A stretch of DNA of 64,000 nt from Agelas oroides (Eukaryota; Porifera; Demospongiae; Agelasida; Agelasidae): assembly GCA_949130485.1 (NCBI GenBank), contig OX422183.1, positions 9,390,636 to 9,454,635 on the forward strand, written 5' to 3'. The stretch's first letter is position 1; each line of letters starts with the position of its first letter. Positions 36,277 to 48,441 of the stretch are shown here, piece after piece. The translations under genes and the position numbers were made by a program. Below the pieces are notes generated by a model. It saw nothing but the letters and a program-made list of their open reading frames with translations, made no database searches and was not told the origin of the DNA.

Positions 36277-37558
36277 ATGGATGCAACAACAAAGATTGTT
36301 TTGGGCTTCTTCCTCACAGCAATAGTAGCTGCAGGTGAGTAAAGTGTTGGATATCTGCTGCTCAAGAGAGATAGCCTATTTATTACACTGGAGGTCCAGT
36401 CTTCAACAAAGATCTATATGGCCATATGCATACCCCAATAGCTAGGAAGGACTTTACAATTATATCCTGCAATGCATGGGCATGAATTTAAAGGATGGTT
36501 GGGGTAACTTGGAATGCCATTCTTTTAATTATGTATACTGCACAAAGATAAGAGTACCATAGCTTTAGATGCTAGTCTGTTTGTCTCACAAGCTAGTGCC
36601 CCCCATAGCCTTGTACCCCGGCTCCTCCCCAGCCTGGGTATGAGGCTATTCTCCCATGTATGGTGCTTTTTGAGGCATGTTCTGTTTACATCTATTGACT
36701 ATATTGTTTTAGTGTGAACTTCACTTTTGTGAGCTTTGCAGTTGTTGTCAGCATCGCAAAGAAAGTATTTATTTGTGAGAATGGTTCTTCAATAATGTCA
36801 ACTGTATCCAGAGCATTCACAGACAGTACCAAAGTGCCAGAGCAAGACTACACATTTAGCAAGAGAATAACACCAAATTCTGTTTGTATTTATGTTGAGA
36901 TGTGTTTTACAAACAGCCTGTTGATAGTAATAATTTTATGTCCACATAGCTATATGGATTAGTAGATTGTGCACTGTTGACGACTTATTCTTTGTTGGAA
37001 ATTTGTTGGAAGTATAAATGGGAACCAGATAGAGTTGCTGTTGTTTAGGTGTCTGGCATCAACTGATATGCAGTATCCTAGTTTACAGTATCTGAGGTAC
37101 TTGTAAATAGTACGACATACATGTGGATTGGTACATGGTATCTATATACTTCATTTAATGTGTGTAATGTCAGTGGCATATAACATGTACACCACAGACT
37201 TCAATATCCTGTTTATGCACTTACCCTATGAATACTTGTATGTCTACACAGGCCTACACAGTTCATTGCTAGTTGTATGAATGATGACATCACAGCTTCA
37301 AAGATGGAATTCATAGTGTGTAGTACTACCAAGACTCAATGCTATATATAATCATTGAGTCATTATACTGTCACTACTGTGCAGCTCATGCATGCAAAAA
37401 GAAATCATGTATATTACCACCTAAATCTTGTTATTAGGTTTTCCTCCACGTTTACACTTAAGATTGGGAGTGAGTCCACTGCTGGGCAATCTTGCACAAT
37501 ACAGACCCAGTAGCTAATGTAGAGCTGTAAGTACTATCAGCGTCTACGAGGACTTCAC

Positions 37559-37618
37559 TAGTCTCATGCCCAGACCCCTTTCAGAAAAATCGATTTTTCC
37601 GAAAGGGGTCTGAGACTA
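37559..37618. mobile_element. Short hairpin element in gene D intron 1 (copy 1)
   Basis: TAGTCTCATGCCCAGACCCC ... GGGGTCTGAGACTA around AAATCGATTT, flanked by GGACTTCAC on both sides. Orthologous position to 9612-9677. Confidence 0.75.
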
Positions 37619-37629
37619 GGACTTCACAT

Positions 37630-38075
37630 TAGAGCTGGGACGATATTTCAATATATTGATATATCGCAATATTCACTGGCATGATATGATATCGATACCG
37701 TCTGTTCAGTTATCGATATGGCAGGTCAAGGTTCATGTATGTTTTTTTACAAACGCATACTCACTATTACTGCAACTAGTGAGCGACTATTACTGCAACT
37801 AGTGTACCTAGTGAGCGACTATTCAGTTCTGCTGGTGATGTTATTTCGGAGAAAAGATCTTGCCTAAAGCCTAAAAACGTTAACATGTTGCTCTTTTTGT
37901 ATGAAAATTTGTAGACACTGCAGTTTCTTAAGTTTTCTTTGTTATTGTACTGTGGCCTATGTTCCACTAGTTTACATTTCCTTGTCATTTGGTGGACTTT
38001 ACCCTCTCAATATATTGATATATTGCAATAAAGCAATATATTGATATGGTGAAATATAATATCGTCCCAGCTCTA
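37630..38075. mobile_element. 446-bp hAT-like non-autonomous element
   Basis: Inverted ends TAGAGCTGGGACGATAT and ATATCGTCCCAGCTCTA, with ATATTGATATATCGCAATA-like blocks inside both ends. Flanked by perfect 8-bp CTTCACAT copies (37622-37629 and 38076-38083), the hAT-typical length. No transposase inside. Confidence 0.8.
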
Positions 38076-38168
38076 CTTCACATCTACTACTAGAGACAGT
38101 TGCACAATACAGACCCAGTAGCTAACATGAGTAGCTGTAAGTACTATCAGCGTCTACAAGGACTTCAC

Positions 38169-38235
38169 TAGTCCTGTGTGCAGACCCCTTTCGGAAAAAA
38201 TCGATTTTTCCAAAAGGGGTCTGGGCACGAGACTA
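38169..38235. mobile_element. Short hairpin element in gene D intron 1 (copy 2)
   Basis: Second copy of the 37559-37618 element with the same GGACTTCAC flanks, created when the host stretch around 37490-37560 (GACCCAGTAGCTAA ... GTCTACAAGGACTTCAC) was duplicated at 38105-38168. Confidence 0.75.
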
Positions 38236-41200
38236 GGACTTCACAGCTACTACTAGAGACAGGCAGAAGCGAACAATTTCTCATAACAATGACATCAAGC
38301 AAAATCTGATGTACACTGAACAAGATGGCTGTTGTGTCTGTTTGTAGTAACTGTTGGTGAATATAGGATGATAGTATAGTATGTACTGTGCATAAGCCTT
38401 GCATACACAGAAACCTAGTGGCCATGAACTTCTACCCTTAGGCTAGTGACTGCATGTGGGTAGTTTCGATCATCCTTGTCGTCCCACAGTATCCGTCATG
38501 CCCACTGTTGGTCAATGTGAAGCAGTATAGCTACATACTCTGAAGTACTTGTTTGGATTGGTTTTAATATTTAGTTGCGGGCTTGTGTGATATGACAGAT
38601 GCACAATAAGTAAAGAGAACTGTTCAGCCACTAGTTAGGATTGCTACACTCTTCCCAGTTAGCTGGCTGCATCATTTTGAGTAGTTTCGAATTGCATGAT
38701 CTTTAGTCCTTAATGAATGCAAGCAACTGCAGCTATCTGAGATCCCCACAACATAGTGACAACAACAAGGCTTAAATATCATGACAGAATGCCTTATTCT
38801 CTCAAATTGACTGAAAACCTTAACTCAGTCATGATCCTATGGTACTGGAGACTAGTACTGGGAATGATAAGCATGGTATTGTTAAAAGTGGATCTCTTCA
38901 GGAACAAAATTTTAAAGCATATAGTGCCACGACATGCTGTAATGCATGCAGCCTTGTTTCCAGGCCTTCACTACCTCCAGTATTTGATCGCTTCCAGTTT
39001 GAAAAGGGACAGGAAGATCTTGTTACATGCAGTGACATTGGATGGAGCGAGGCTATATAAAATGATATATATAATAATTCAGAGAATATCCACCATTTGC
39101 ATCACTAGTGTGTGGCTCACTTGAGAAAGTGTGGGGCAGGAGTAGCCTTGTCCATCTTGGCAGTTGCTAGGCTGTATAGCTACCATGACCGGGGAAGGGA
39201 TTTGGAGTAAAGGTACTTCAGTGGAACTTAGCTGTAATTAAGAGAAGTGAGATCATTCCTCCTATTGTGTTCCATAATTATTTTGTCTGCCTGTTCCTTT
39301 GTACCTCATTGTCCACATCTTCATGTGATCTTTAACTTCCTATTTTACTTAGCAGCTTTTTTATTTCATTACTTTGGTTTTGTCAGGAATGCTGTCTTTT
39401 CTTCACTTCATTAATGCTACTCTGTTTCATTATTATCTGCAGATGCAGTGAACATAGCCCACAACACAACCACAATACTTGAATTTCGTGGAAGATCTTC
39501 TTTTCCTCTCTGGTACATGAATGGTAGTGTGGTTTCTCCTGGTCCTCTGTATCAAATTAGGGATGATCCTAGTACTGGAGATTTTCTAGGCATACTCACA
39601 ATAGATGGGAATGAAACTTGTGTTATTGTGAACGCGAGTTGCAAACTGGATGGCCAGACTGTATACACTGAGAGACTCAATATTTCAGGTTTGTAATAAT
39701 TTACCTGGCATGCAGGTTATTCAACATGCTGAAAGCTACCAGCTATAGCCATCTTTTGTCCATATGAACTGTGATCTACTCCTTTGCAGGTCTCCTACCA
39801 CCTCCTGAGAATGTGACAATCAGTTCTCAAAACTCCTCTGCCCAACTTGAGTGGAAACCTCCTTACTACATAATGAATGAGGAATCAGATGTCATACATG
39901 TGGACCCCCACATAACACAGTATACAGTGTACACTATTGATGCTTGTACCAGGAGAATTTTTCACACTGTGAACACAACAAAGACAAGCTTTACACACAC
40001 ACACAATATACCTCTGAGCCCCATGTACCAAGTCTCAGCTTGGAATGCTGGTGGTGAGGGTGAATTGAGTGAGCCAGTGCAGGACAGCACGCCTCAAGGT
40101 AAACAAGCTAAAGACTTCCTGAACTACAGGTGAGAGCTTTCTGTCAGCTGTCATTGTCAGCCTTTATCTCTCTTCTGTACCTCTAGCACCTCTAGCACCT
40201 CTAGTTGAGAATATCCATGTTACAGTTGCAGCAGAATCTGGAGCTTTACAGTTTCATATTGAAGTAAGATCTCGATATTTTGATGGATATTTAGCTAGTC
40301 ATAGCTTTCCACAGGTGAATGATAAATACCTTCACATACAGGTGGATGTTGTATGCCCAAGTAGAATGCCTGAGTTCTTTCTCGTCATTCTGAGGATTGG
40401 AAGTGAAATAACCAGACATCATCAACGAGACTTCACTATCAGTGCACCCCCAAATGTTGATGTGTGCACCATTCGTCCAAGGATAAGTGCAGGAAATGCT
40501 GCAAGGGACTTCTCCCATTGACACAGTTGTAGTTGGTAAGTTCCCTTTTGGCCTTCACTATTAATCCCAGAATTAAACTATAATGTCTCTCTACTATAGT
40601 ATGTTCAGGTGACTCTACGACTACTGCTGCCTCCACTACTGCTGTTACTACTGCTTCTAGTTCTAGAAGTGGCAGTGAGGGTAATAGCCAACAAGGAAAC
40701 AGGACCACTTTAATAGGTACTAGTCTTAATTGGCTATCCCTTTGTTATGATTATAACTGGCTGAACAATACTAACTGCCCCCAACTCTTTGTCTAGTCGT
40801 TCTTATTGGAATAATTGCCACCATTGTTGGAGTGATGATTGTGGCAGCAACAGTTGGGATCATATATTGCAGAGGACGTAATAAAGGTATGCAAAACGCT
40901 CTACAAGGATTTTAAAGAAGTTAATCCAGTAGGGAGGCGGGCTGCGCATGTGCAGTAGTCAGCATATCCTAGACACAAGGGCAAGCAGGTGGTAAATCTG
41001 AGACAAGAGAGCAGGAGCCATTAGTGTCTAAAATCTGGCCTCCCACCCAGGTTCTGCCCCCATCAGATTGGCTATAGTGGTCAAATTTCTCTATCAGGGT
41101 ATACAGTTCCTGGTATGACATGGTTGGGCAGGGCTTCTTGAGGGGACACAATCATGAATAATTATGAATAAGCACACAATGTGAACGATTTTCTGTACAC

Positions 41201-43489
41201 CCACTTAAGCAGGCACATTTGAGAGTGCAGCTGAAAATATACTAAATTGGGCTCATATGGGAGTGATTGATCTTTAAATTAACAGGATGGAATTTTATGT
41301 GACAGTCAAGAAATTAAAATTTCTGTATTTAGTGTTGATCTGTATATGTACTGGTTGTTATGTATGTGGGATGAACAGTATAAGTATTTGCACACATATA
41401 TATACTTCGGTAGCCACGTTAAAAAAAAATCCTTCTATGCTACAGTGTACTTTATATCATTTTCCAACTTTCTCTGTTCTGCTACTCATGTCTCCAGATA
41501 AATTGAAGAAGAGAGAAATTGAGATGAAACCCAACCAAGCATACGAGACTGTCACTCTACCATGTTCCTCCAAGCCTGCAACACAAATTCACCCTAAGCC
41601 ATGTCCAGCTTATGAAGTTGTTGTCCAGGCTCATCACTGAGGGTTGAATATAATTACCATTTGCTATACATAAGTGACACATGCACTGGGATGCAGCTAG
41701 CTATTGCAGATATGTACAGATATAGTTATATCATCACTCCATATTTTGTGCTATGATCAGAGACTGTTCTGATCAACTGACACTCATAATTATGGTTTAT
41801 GGTATAGTAGGTATGTTAAAATGACATGTAATATACATGTGACTTGTTACCTGGTATCTAACAACATCTGCTGAGTGACGTGCATCATGAATGACATGCA
41901 TCACTGACTTAAAAATTCTGTTTATGTACTTACATTATGAATAATTGTATGGTACATACATTACATTTATATCGTAATTGGTTGTTTGCTTGCACAGCAG
42001 TGATTACATCACAGCCTCAAAGGATGGTATTCGTAGCATGCAATACTATTAATCACTGCCATAAACTTGCATGAGTGGTACCCTTGCATGCAATGTGGGA
42101 GCCACATAGCCCCACTTTGTATTAGAGACTTTTCATACATAACTATAGCTCCCAATGGAAAAACTGAAGGTGTAGCAATTTCAAATCTATTATATCTATC
42201 TACTTACAATACATAAAAACCAAACTACAGTGCATCCAGTTCATGCACAGAGCTACTCTTTGGCCAATTTGTCTTGGATTCAAAACAGTCAGTGAAGTAT
42301 CCAAAATTGGGTGAAGTTGTTCAAATGACTTTTGAAGCTTCACTAATAAAACCAATGGATTTCACTTGATGTGTCTTGTGCAAAAACACCTGGACCACTC
42401 AATTTTATAGCTATCAAGAGACTATTCTAGCTATTATTTTATGTTGCTAGTACATTTTCCACAGAAAAATTAATTGAAGTGACTTCACAATGAAATGAAA
42501 TTTAGCACGTCCCACCATTAGTAGTGTATTAAAATAGCTGTGCATGGATATCTACCAGTATTGAAAGTATGATTATACGGAATCTATAATATAAAATCAA
42601 ATATCCCACATTTTGGCATGGCATATATAACCTGTCTGCTATGCATATTATTGGAAGAACAAAGGTCATAGGAACAATTGAAGGGCTGAGAAGGTCTAAC
42701 CCAAAATCAAGTACTGGAAATTGCATGAATTGTGCAAATATGCAATAAAAAAACGTACATACCATATGAACATGTGGTCCAAAATTTCAAATTCTTAAAT
42801 GTTCAGCATCTTCTGAAATGCATTTTAAGAGTATCCCCATGTTAGGGGGGGCTAACTCAACATTTGTGGGTTAGACCACTATGCTTCTCAGCCCTTCAAT
42901 TGTAACTCTAGTTTACAAAAAAGATCACTTGGTTCTTGGATTTTAGCATATATACTTGATTCAAGATTATTTGATCTTTGATTTTCTTAATTATTTCATT
43001 AGGTCCTCTAGCTTACATACCAATCGAAATCTAGCTTGGTAATGAACCACAGCTTGCTGGAAAAAAAAGGCAGGCCTAGATGTTACATGCTACTAGACAT
43101 AATCAACTAAAAATGGATCTGTGGAAATGCGGTATATGACTTGTTTCATGCAGTGAGTTTTCCATTATTGCATCATTATGGCATAATTGCATGACTGATT
43201 AGTGATTTCGAAACTTACAAAACAACTTGTGGGAAGCTAGCTTATGCTATATACAAAATGTACGATATGCATGTATACACATAAGAGTTTTCCATTCATC
43301 ACATCATTATCACATAAATGTATGGATTGTTGCAGATGTAATCTGTTGGTGTCGTCATTATTACAACTATAGAAAGATGGCTGTGGTGATTGTCTTTCTT
43401 GCTATAGTATGTAGCTGTTAGTGAATATAGCAGGTAACCATTTATTTTATAGAACAGTATATAGTACATGTCTGGTGTACACAAGTGGT

Positions 43490-43578
43490 AATTGAGATGA
43501 AAATCAACCAGGCATATGAAACTGTCACTCTACCAAGTCCCTCCAGGCCTGCACTAAGCCATGTCCAGCTTATGAAAA
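43490..43578 (+). pseudogene. Third decayed receptor tail exon
   Basis: The stretch coding EIEMKPNQAYETVTLPSPSR is recognisable (with Lys-Ile in place of Lys-Pro), then the CCATGTCCAGCTTATGAA block, after which similarity stops. About 12 bases are missing in between. No upstream receptor exons. Confidence 0.6.
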
Positions 43579-44163
43579 TAATGTTTTTGATGCAGCTGCA
43601 TACATGACTAAATCACTAACTTAAACACACATTCAGTTGTATCAGGCAAATAAGAAAAAGTGCATGAACTTTCTTCTAATTTGCCTTATGCCATCAAGAA
43701 AATAGCAAGGAAGAAACTACAGTGTATTTGATGAGGTTACCAAATACGGTGAACATTGTTCAGCATATTAACTGTATAATTGTAGTTGTTCCCTGGTTAA
43801 TTTAGTTGGTTCCTGCATGGTTGAACTCAAGCTGATACAGTTTCAATATGTTTACATGAAATTATAACGTGTTTGTGTAGTAGGCAACTACAAACCCTTG
43901 GCATTCAAGGCATCGGATATTTCTATGTGATCTTTAACGTAACAACCACTGTACAAATTGCAGCCCATGACTCTGGTGGCGGATTTAGCACTGAAAATTC
44001 ACATTTACTACAGTTTCTTGCTTGTCAACAGATTGACAAACCAAGTCATCTTGGGTAGACCACTGAAACTTTCATTTACCAACAAAATGTTCATAGCTAC
44101 CATTATCACATAATGGGCACAATTTGGAGTGTAGCTGGAGAAGTCTGCTATAGTAGAGAGCTG

Positions 44164-44330
44164 AAATTTATGACGCATGTTTGCATTGGCATTGGTAGTT
44201 ATGAATTTCAGTGATGACATCACATCTTAAAATGTATGACGCGTGTTTGCATTGGCATTGGTAGTTATGAATTTCAGTGATGACATCACATCTTCAAATT
44301 TATGACGTGTGTTTGCATTGGCATTTGGGG
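44164..44330 (+). repeat. 66-bp tandem repeat, 2.5 copies
   Basis: Units start at 44164, 44230 and 44296 (AAATTTATGACGCATGTTTG and variants) with very few differences. Confidence 0.9.
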
Positions 44331-45289
44331 GCCTGTTTGAGGTCATGTACATTATCTCAGATGTTACAGATGGAGAAAACATGTTTACAACCAATCATAA
44401 AGTACTATGCTGTATGAGCAGAAATGCTAGAACCTATTTCACTTTTGTGTTGGCCTGTTCCAAGGCCTTTCCCACCTTTAACCTTTGATTACAAGATTTT
44501 CACAGTACATAACAAGGGAGTTAGTTATCATCTATTGATTAAAGTTACTCCGTTTTTGGGCATGGATTTTCTTTAGCTATTGCAGCACAGCAGTTACTGA
44601 GAGAAGTAGAAATGACAAAATAGTTATACAAATGAAAAATACATGATCGAAAACAGCAACAGGAAAAAATCAGGTGATTGACTGAGTGAGGAGTACCCTG
44701 CAGACATAGTTCTATGTCCTATAATTGTCGTCAGATAATAATAGAGTGTAGCATAAAATGTGAAATGATAGTTTGCTTCACCTCATTCTTAAGTATTGAT
44801 GTGTTTCCCACTTATATAACTGCCTGTCATTTTTGCATCACTCAGTTGTGCTATCAATCCACATTTTAGGCTATGTCCATGCTAAACTGTTTCATTAAGT
44901 TTACACTGTGCATGAACCTTGTTACAAGGTTATATAGCATGTCTTTGCCATCATGCCTATGCCAGCCCTGAGATGTTTATTCAAAAGTGGAATCCTGCAG
45001 CAGACAGCTGTCAGCATCAGATTACAATATTACATGTAGCAGCCTGCAGCATTTAAAGTATTAGTTTTGCTAATTTGCTGTATATGTATACTCGCATCAT
45101 GATGTGCACATATGGCCGACCACAGGCAACTTATATAGATAACCCATAACCAGAGGTTGAAGAGTTCAACACAGCATGCACATACCAATAATAACTGTAA
45201 ATATCTATACATTACATTAAAGCAAAAGTTTTCACATTCTAGTATATAATTATACAAGTACAAAAGAGCTCACCATCAGTACCAGAAAC

Positions 45290-45295
45290 TTTATT
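45290..45295 (-). terminator. Polyadenylation signal of gene E
   Basis: AATAAA on the minus strand about 200 bases past the gene E stop codon; supports the proposed last exon. Confidence 0.5.
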
Positions 45296-45496
45296 GTAAG
45301 ATTTTGGCAGCACATACAATTTTTTTGTTAACATAGAAATGAAGCCGACATGCACCAACAATCATAATTGTCAGAATCCAATCAGACAAGTAAAATGAGC
45401 ATGTATCACATACGAGATCACAAAGCACAACTGTCAAAAACATTATGTAATGTAAAAATGATACGGCATATGCAGACACAATGGTTAGCTCCACAG

Positions 45497-48407
45497 CTAG
45501 TCTTGGTGATTTATCTGACTATACAGAACAGGGTCATCATTGGTTGGTGGCCGGACTTTAGTCTGTTTCACTGGATCAACCTCTGCATACACCCCTTTGT
45601 GTGGACTCCCGGCTTGAGCTGGAGGGCTGGGTGGGAGTAATGGGTCATCTGATCTCCCACTGCCTGCTGAAGAGGTGCTTTCAGCCGAGTCTGATGACTT
45701 AGTCCGGCCTCTAGCTCTTTCAGGATCTCTGGTTACTGGTCTGCTTGTGGTCTGTTCATAATCTGCCTCAAGTACTTCAGGTTTATCACGTGAAGGGCTG
45801 TTAGGGTTAAAAAATCACTTATAAGAGGTTGAACGGGGGTTCCCAAACGTCCTTCCACAATCTCTGCAGAGCTCAAATGGTTAGAGAACGTCTACTAGCC
45901 TTCGACAGGCCTAGTTATACTAACTGGTAATGTGTTTGTGTGAACTGTGTTGTTATTGATCTAATTTTCAAACAATTCCGCTAATTGTTCGAACACCCCC
46001 CCTTCCTGGGAAAAACCGTTAATGTATTCCATAGAATTCAAACACCAGAAATGAAATTATTTAATTTTGTTTGAATAATTAGACTCATTATGGTAACTTA
46101 TTATTATGGACTTTAAAGTTCAATTGCAGTATTTGGCACACCTTTTCGAGTAGTAGTGATCAGTTTGGTCTGAGGGATCTACTAAAGAGAAGAAGATGCA
46201 GTTCACATATAGCACTGACCTAAACTGCCCATTATGATGTACCTTTACTGTTTCTCCTTTTATAGTTTCTGTAACAAATGTATCCAACTGTTGCCATGGC
46301 AATCAGTGCTCCAAAAATGGCTGCAATGACTCCAATAACACTGGCTAAAACAAAATAATTGGAAGCAGTTAAAGAAAATCAGTTATGTTCATAGCAAGGG
46401 GGTTGTTATAACAGTTCATTCAGTTTAGTGACTTCTCTGCACCACTTACCTATTAATGTGGTACTGTTTCCTTGCTGCCTGTCTCTCTCACGTTCACTTT
46501 CAGTACTAGAAGCAGTAGTAACAGCAGTAGTGGAGGCAGTGGTAGTCATAGAGTCTGTGCTGTCACCTGAACAAACTATAGTAGAGAGACATGATAGTTT
46601 AATTCTTGGATTAATAGTGAAGGTCAAAAGGGAACTTACCAACTACAACTGTTTCAATGGGAGAAGTTCCTGCAGCATTCCCTGCACTAATCCTTGGACG
46701 AATGGTGCACACATCAACATTTGGTGGTGGACTGATGGTGAAGTCTCGTTGATGATGTCTGGTTGTTTCACTTCCACTCATCAGAGTGATGAGAAAGAAC
46801 TCAGGCATTCTACTTGGGCATGCAACACCCACCTGTAGATAGAATTATTAACATTCACCTGTGGAAAGCAACTAACTATAGCTAAATAGCCATCAAAATA
46901 TTATTGAGACCTTACTTCAATACGAAACTGTAAAGCTCCAGATTCTGCCGTGATTGTAACATTGATTTTCTCAACTAGAGGTACAGAAGAGAAATAACAG
47001 TGACAGCTGACAGAAAGTTCTCACCTGTATATAATTTAGTTCAGGAAGTCTTTTACCTTGAAGTGTGCTCTCCTGCAGTGGTTCACTCCATTCACCCTCA
47101 CCACCAGCATTCCAAGCTGAGACTCGGTACATGGGACACAGAGGTATATTGTGTGTGAGTGTGAAGCTTGTTTCTGTTGTGTTCACACTGCGAATCATGC
47201 TACCATTTGAAGCATCAAAAATGTACACTGTATACTGTGTTATGTGGGGGTCCACATGTATGACATCTGATTCAATGTTCATTGTGTAGTAAGGAGGTTT
47301 CCACTGCAGTTGGGTGGAAGAGTTCTGAGAACTGATTGTCACATTCTCAGGAGGTGGTAGGGGACCTGCAGAGGAGTAGATCACCGTTCACATGGACAAA
47401 AGATGGCTATAGCTAGTAGCTTTCAGCATGTTGAATAACTTGCATGCCAGGTAAATAATTACAAACCTTCAATATCGAGTCTCTCGGTGTATACAGTCTG
47501 GCCCTCCACTCTGCAACTGAGGTCCATAATACCACAAGTTTCATTTCCATCTATTGTGAGTATAGCTAGCCAATCTCCAGTACTGGCAACATATTTAGTT
47601 CGATACCAAGGAGGAGTAACTGGACTACCATTCATGGACCAGGCAGGAAAAGAAATTGTTCCATGATATGTAAGTGTTGTGGTTGTGTTGTGGGCTATGT
47701 CCATTGCATCTGCTGCAAATAAAATGTAGAAGTGCAAAATTGAGACTGCAGTATATTTCCTGACAAAACCAAGAATTCCAGGGAAAATGGCAGAATTGCC
47801 ATTGAAGGCATGCAGATGCAATGCAGTTAAGTGGATGAGAGGAGATAAGTGCATGAAAAATGAAGTCACCGTGCACCCTTGAAGGAGATTATGATGGCAA
47901 CAAAATGGTGGAAAAGGAACATAAAACCAGCTACCCCTCCCCCCCCATTCCCATTTCAGGTTCATGCAATAACATCAGAGAGCATGGGTTCAATCAACAC
48001 GTCCATCACACAGTGCATCTTGGTAGCTACACAGATTTTCACGTGCGACTCCTCTAATATATAGTTTGGATTTCTGGATTGAATAGGTGTGCACCACTGG
48101 GGATGAACATTGGACTTTAATACACCTACCCAACATTAATCGTGTCCTGGGGGTTGGGCATACCAGTTCTTTTCGCAGTTGTTTCCTTGCACAATAAAAT
48201 TATTACAGCTGGGTATATTCATCTACATGCGGGGTTGGGCATACCAGTTCTTTTCGCAGTTGTTTCCTTGCACAATAAAATTATTACAGCTGGGTATATT
48301 CATCTACATGCAACTGTGTGCGTGGACTTACTTGCTGGGCACATCAACGATAATAAAATCGCTGTTAGTGCGACGATATCCATCACTTGTAAACTGTGCA
48401 CGTCCAT
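45497..48407 (-). CDS. Receptor gene E: Ig-FN3-FN3-TM with ITIM-type tail, intact
   Basis: Exons in transcript order: 48407-48332, 47709-47467, 47365-47057, 46974-46916, 46832-46640, 46575-46450, 46344-46243, 46181-46142, 45797-45497. They join into one frame of 482 residues: signal peptide 1-25, Ig-like 26-106, FN3 107-209, second FN3 210-293, Ser/Thr stalk 294-335, TM 336-360, tail 370-482. The last exon has no ATG of its own. Its end reads HKGVYAEVDP ... DPVLYSQINHQD: Tyr453 in YAEV and Tyr475 in VLYSQI, which fits the ITIM consensus (V/I/L/S-x-Y-x-x-I/V/L), 22 residues apart. Further tyrosines lie at 379, 380 and 396. Proline and serine rich stretches (LLPPSPPAQ) precede the motifs. I infer an inhibitory-type receptor engaging tandem-SH2 phosphatases. 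Convergent to D. The Ig acceptor is a CAGCAG tandem. Confidence 0.78.
48151..48311. repeat. Two-copy 81-bp tandem repeat near gene E exon 1
   Basis: GGGTTGGGCATACCAGTTCT starts at 48151 and again at 48232; the copies are virtually identical. They lie in intron 1 of gene E, next to the donor side. Confidence 0.85.
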
Positions 48408-48441
48408 TAGTTTAAGGAACATACCTCAATCTAGCCTCAAG

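Larger units (their letters stand above)
36277..41640 (+). pseudogene. Receptor gene D: Ig-FN3-FN3-TM receptor, one frameshift
   Basis: Exons: 36277-36334, 39443-39688, 39790-40098, 40205-40263, 40342-40535, 40600-40716, 40797-40886, 41498-41640. All splice sites are sound, and the tail exon is intact with NQAYETV and PAYEVV 23 residues apart. Exon 5 is 194 nt instead of 193: one extra purine at about 40502-40505 (GCAAGGG against GCAGGG in B, C and E) shifts the frame and brings a stop at 40519, before stalk and membrane helix. As written it yields a secreted protein of about 283 residues. Exons 4 and 5 together are 253 nt here and phase 1 to 1 in normal copies, so skipping both would rejoin the frame to the TM exon without the second FN3. 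Pseudogene, soluble form, or assembly error are all open. Confidence 0.7.
41641..45289. other. Intergenic region between convergent genes D and E
   Basis: 41641-42985 matches 4972-6110 (3' flank of A), apart from an unmatched block around 42680-42897. A decayed tail exon lies at 43490-43578 and a tandem repeat at 44164-44330. Nothing else is recognised. Confidence 0.5.
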
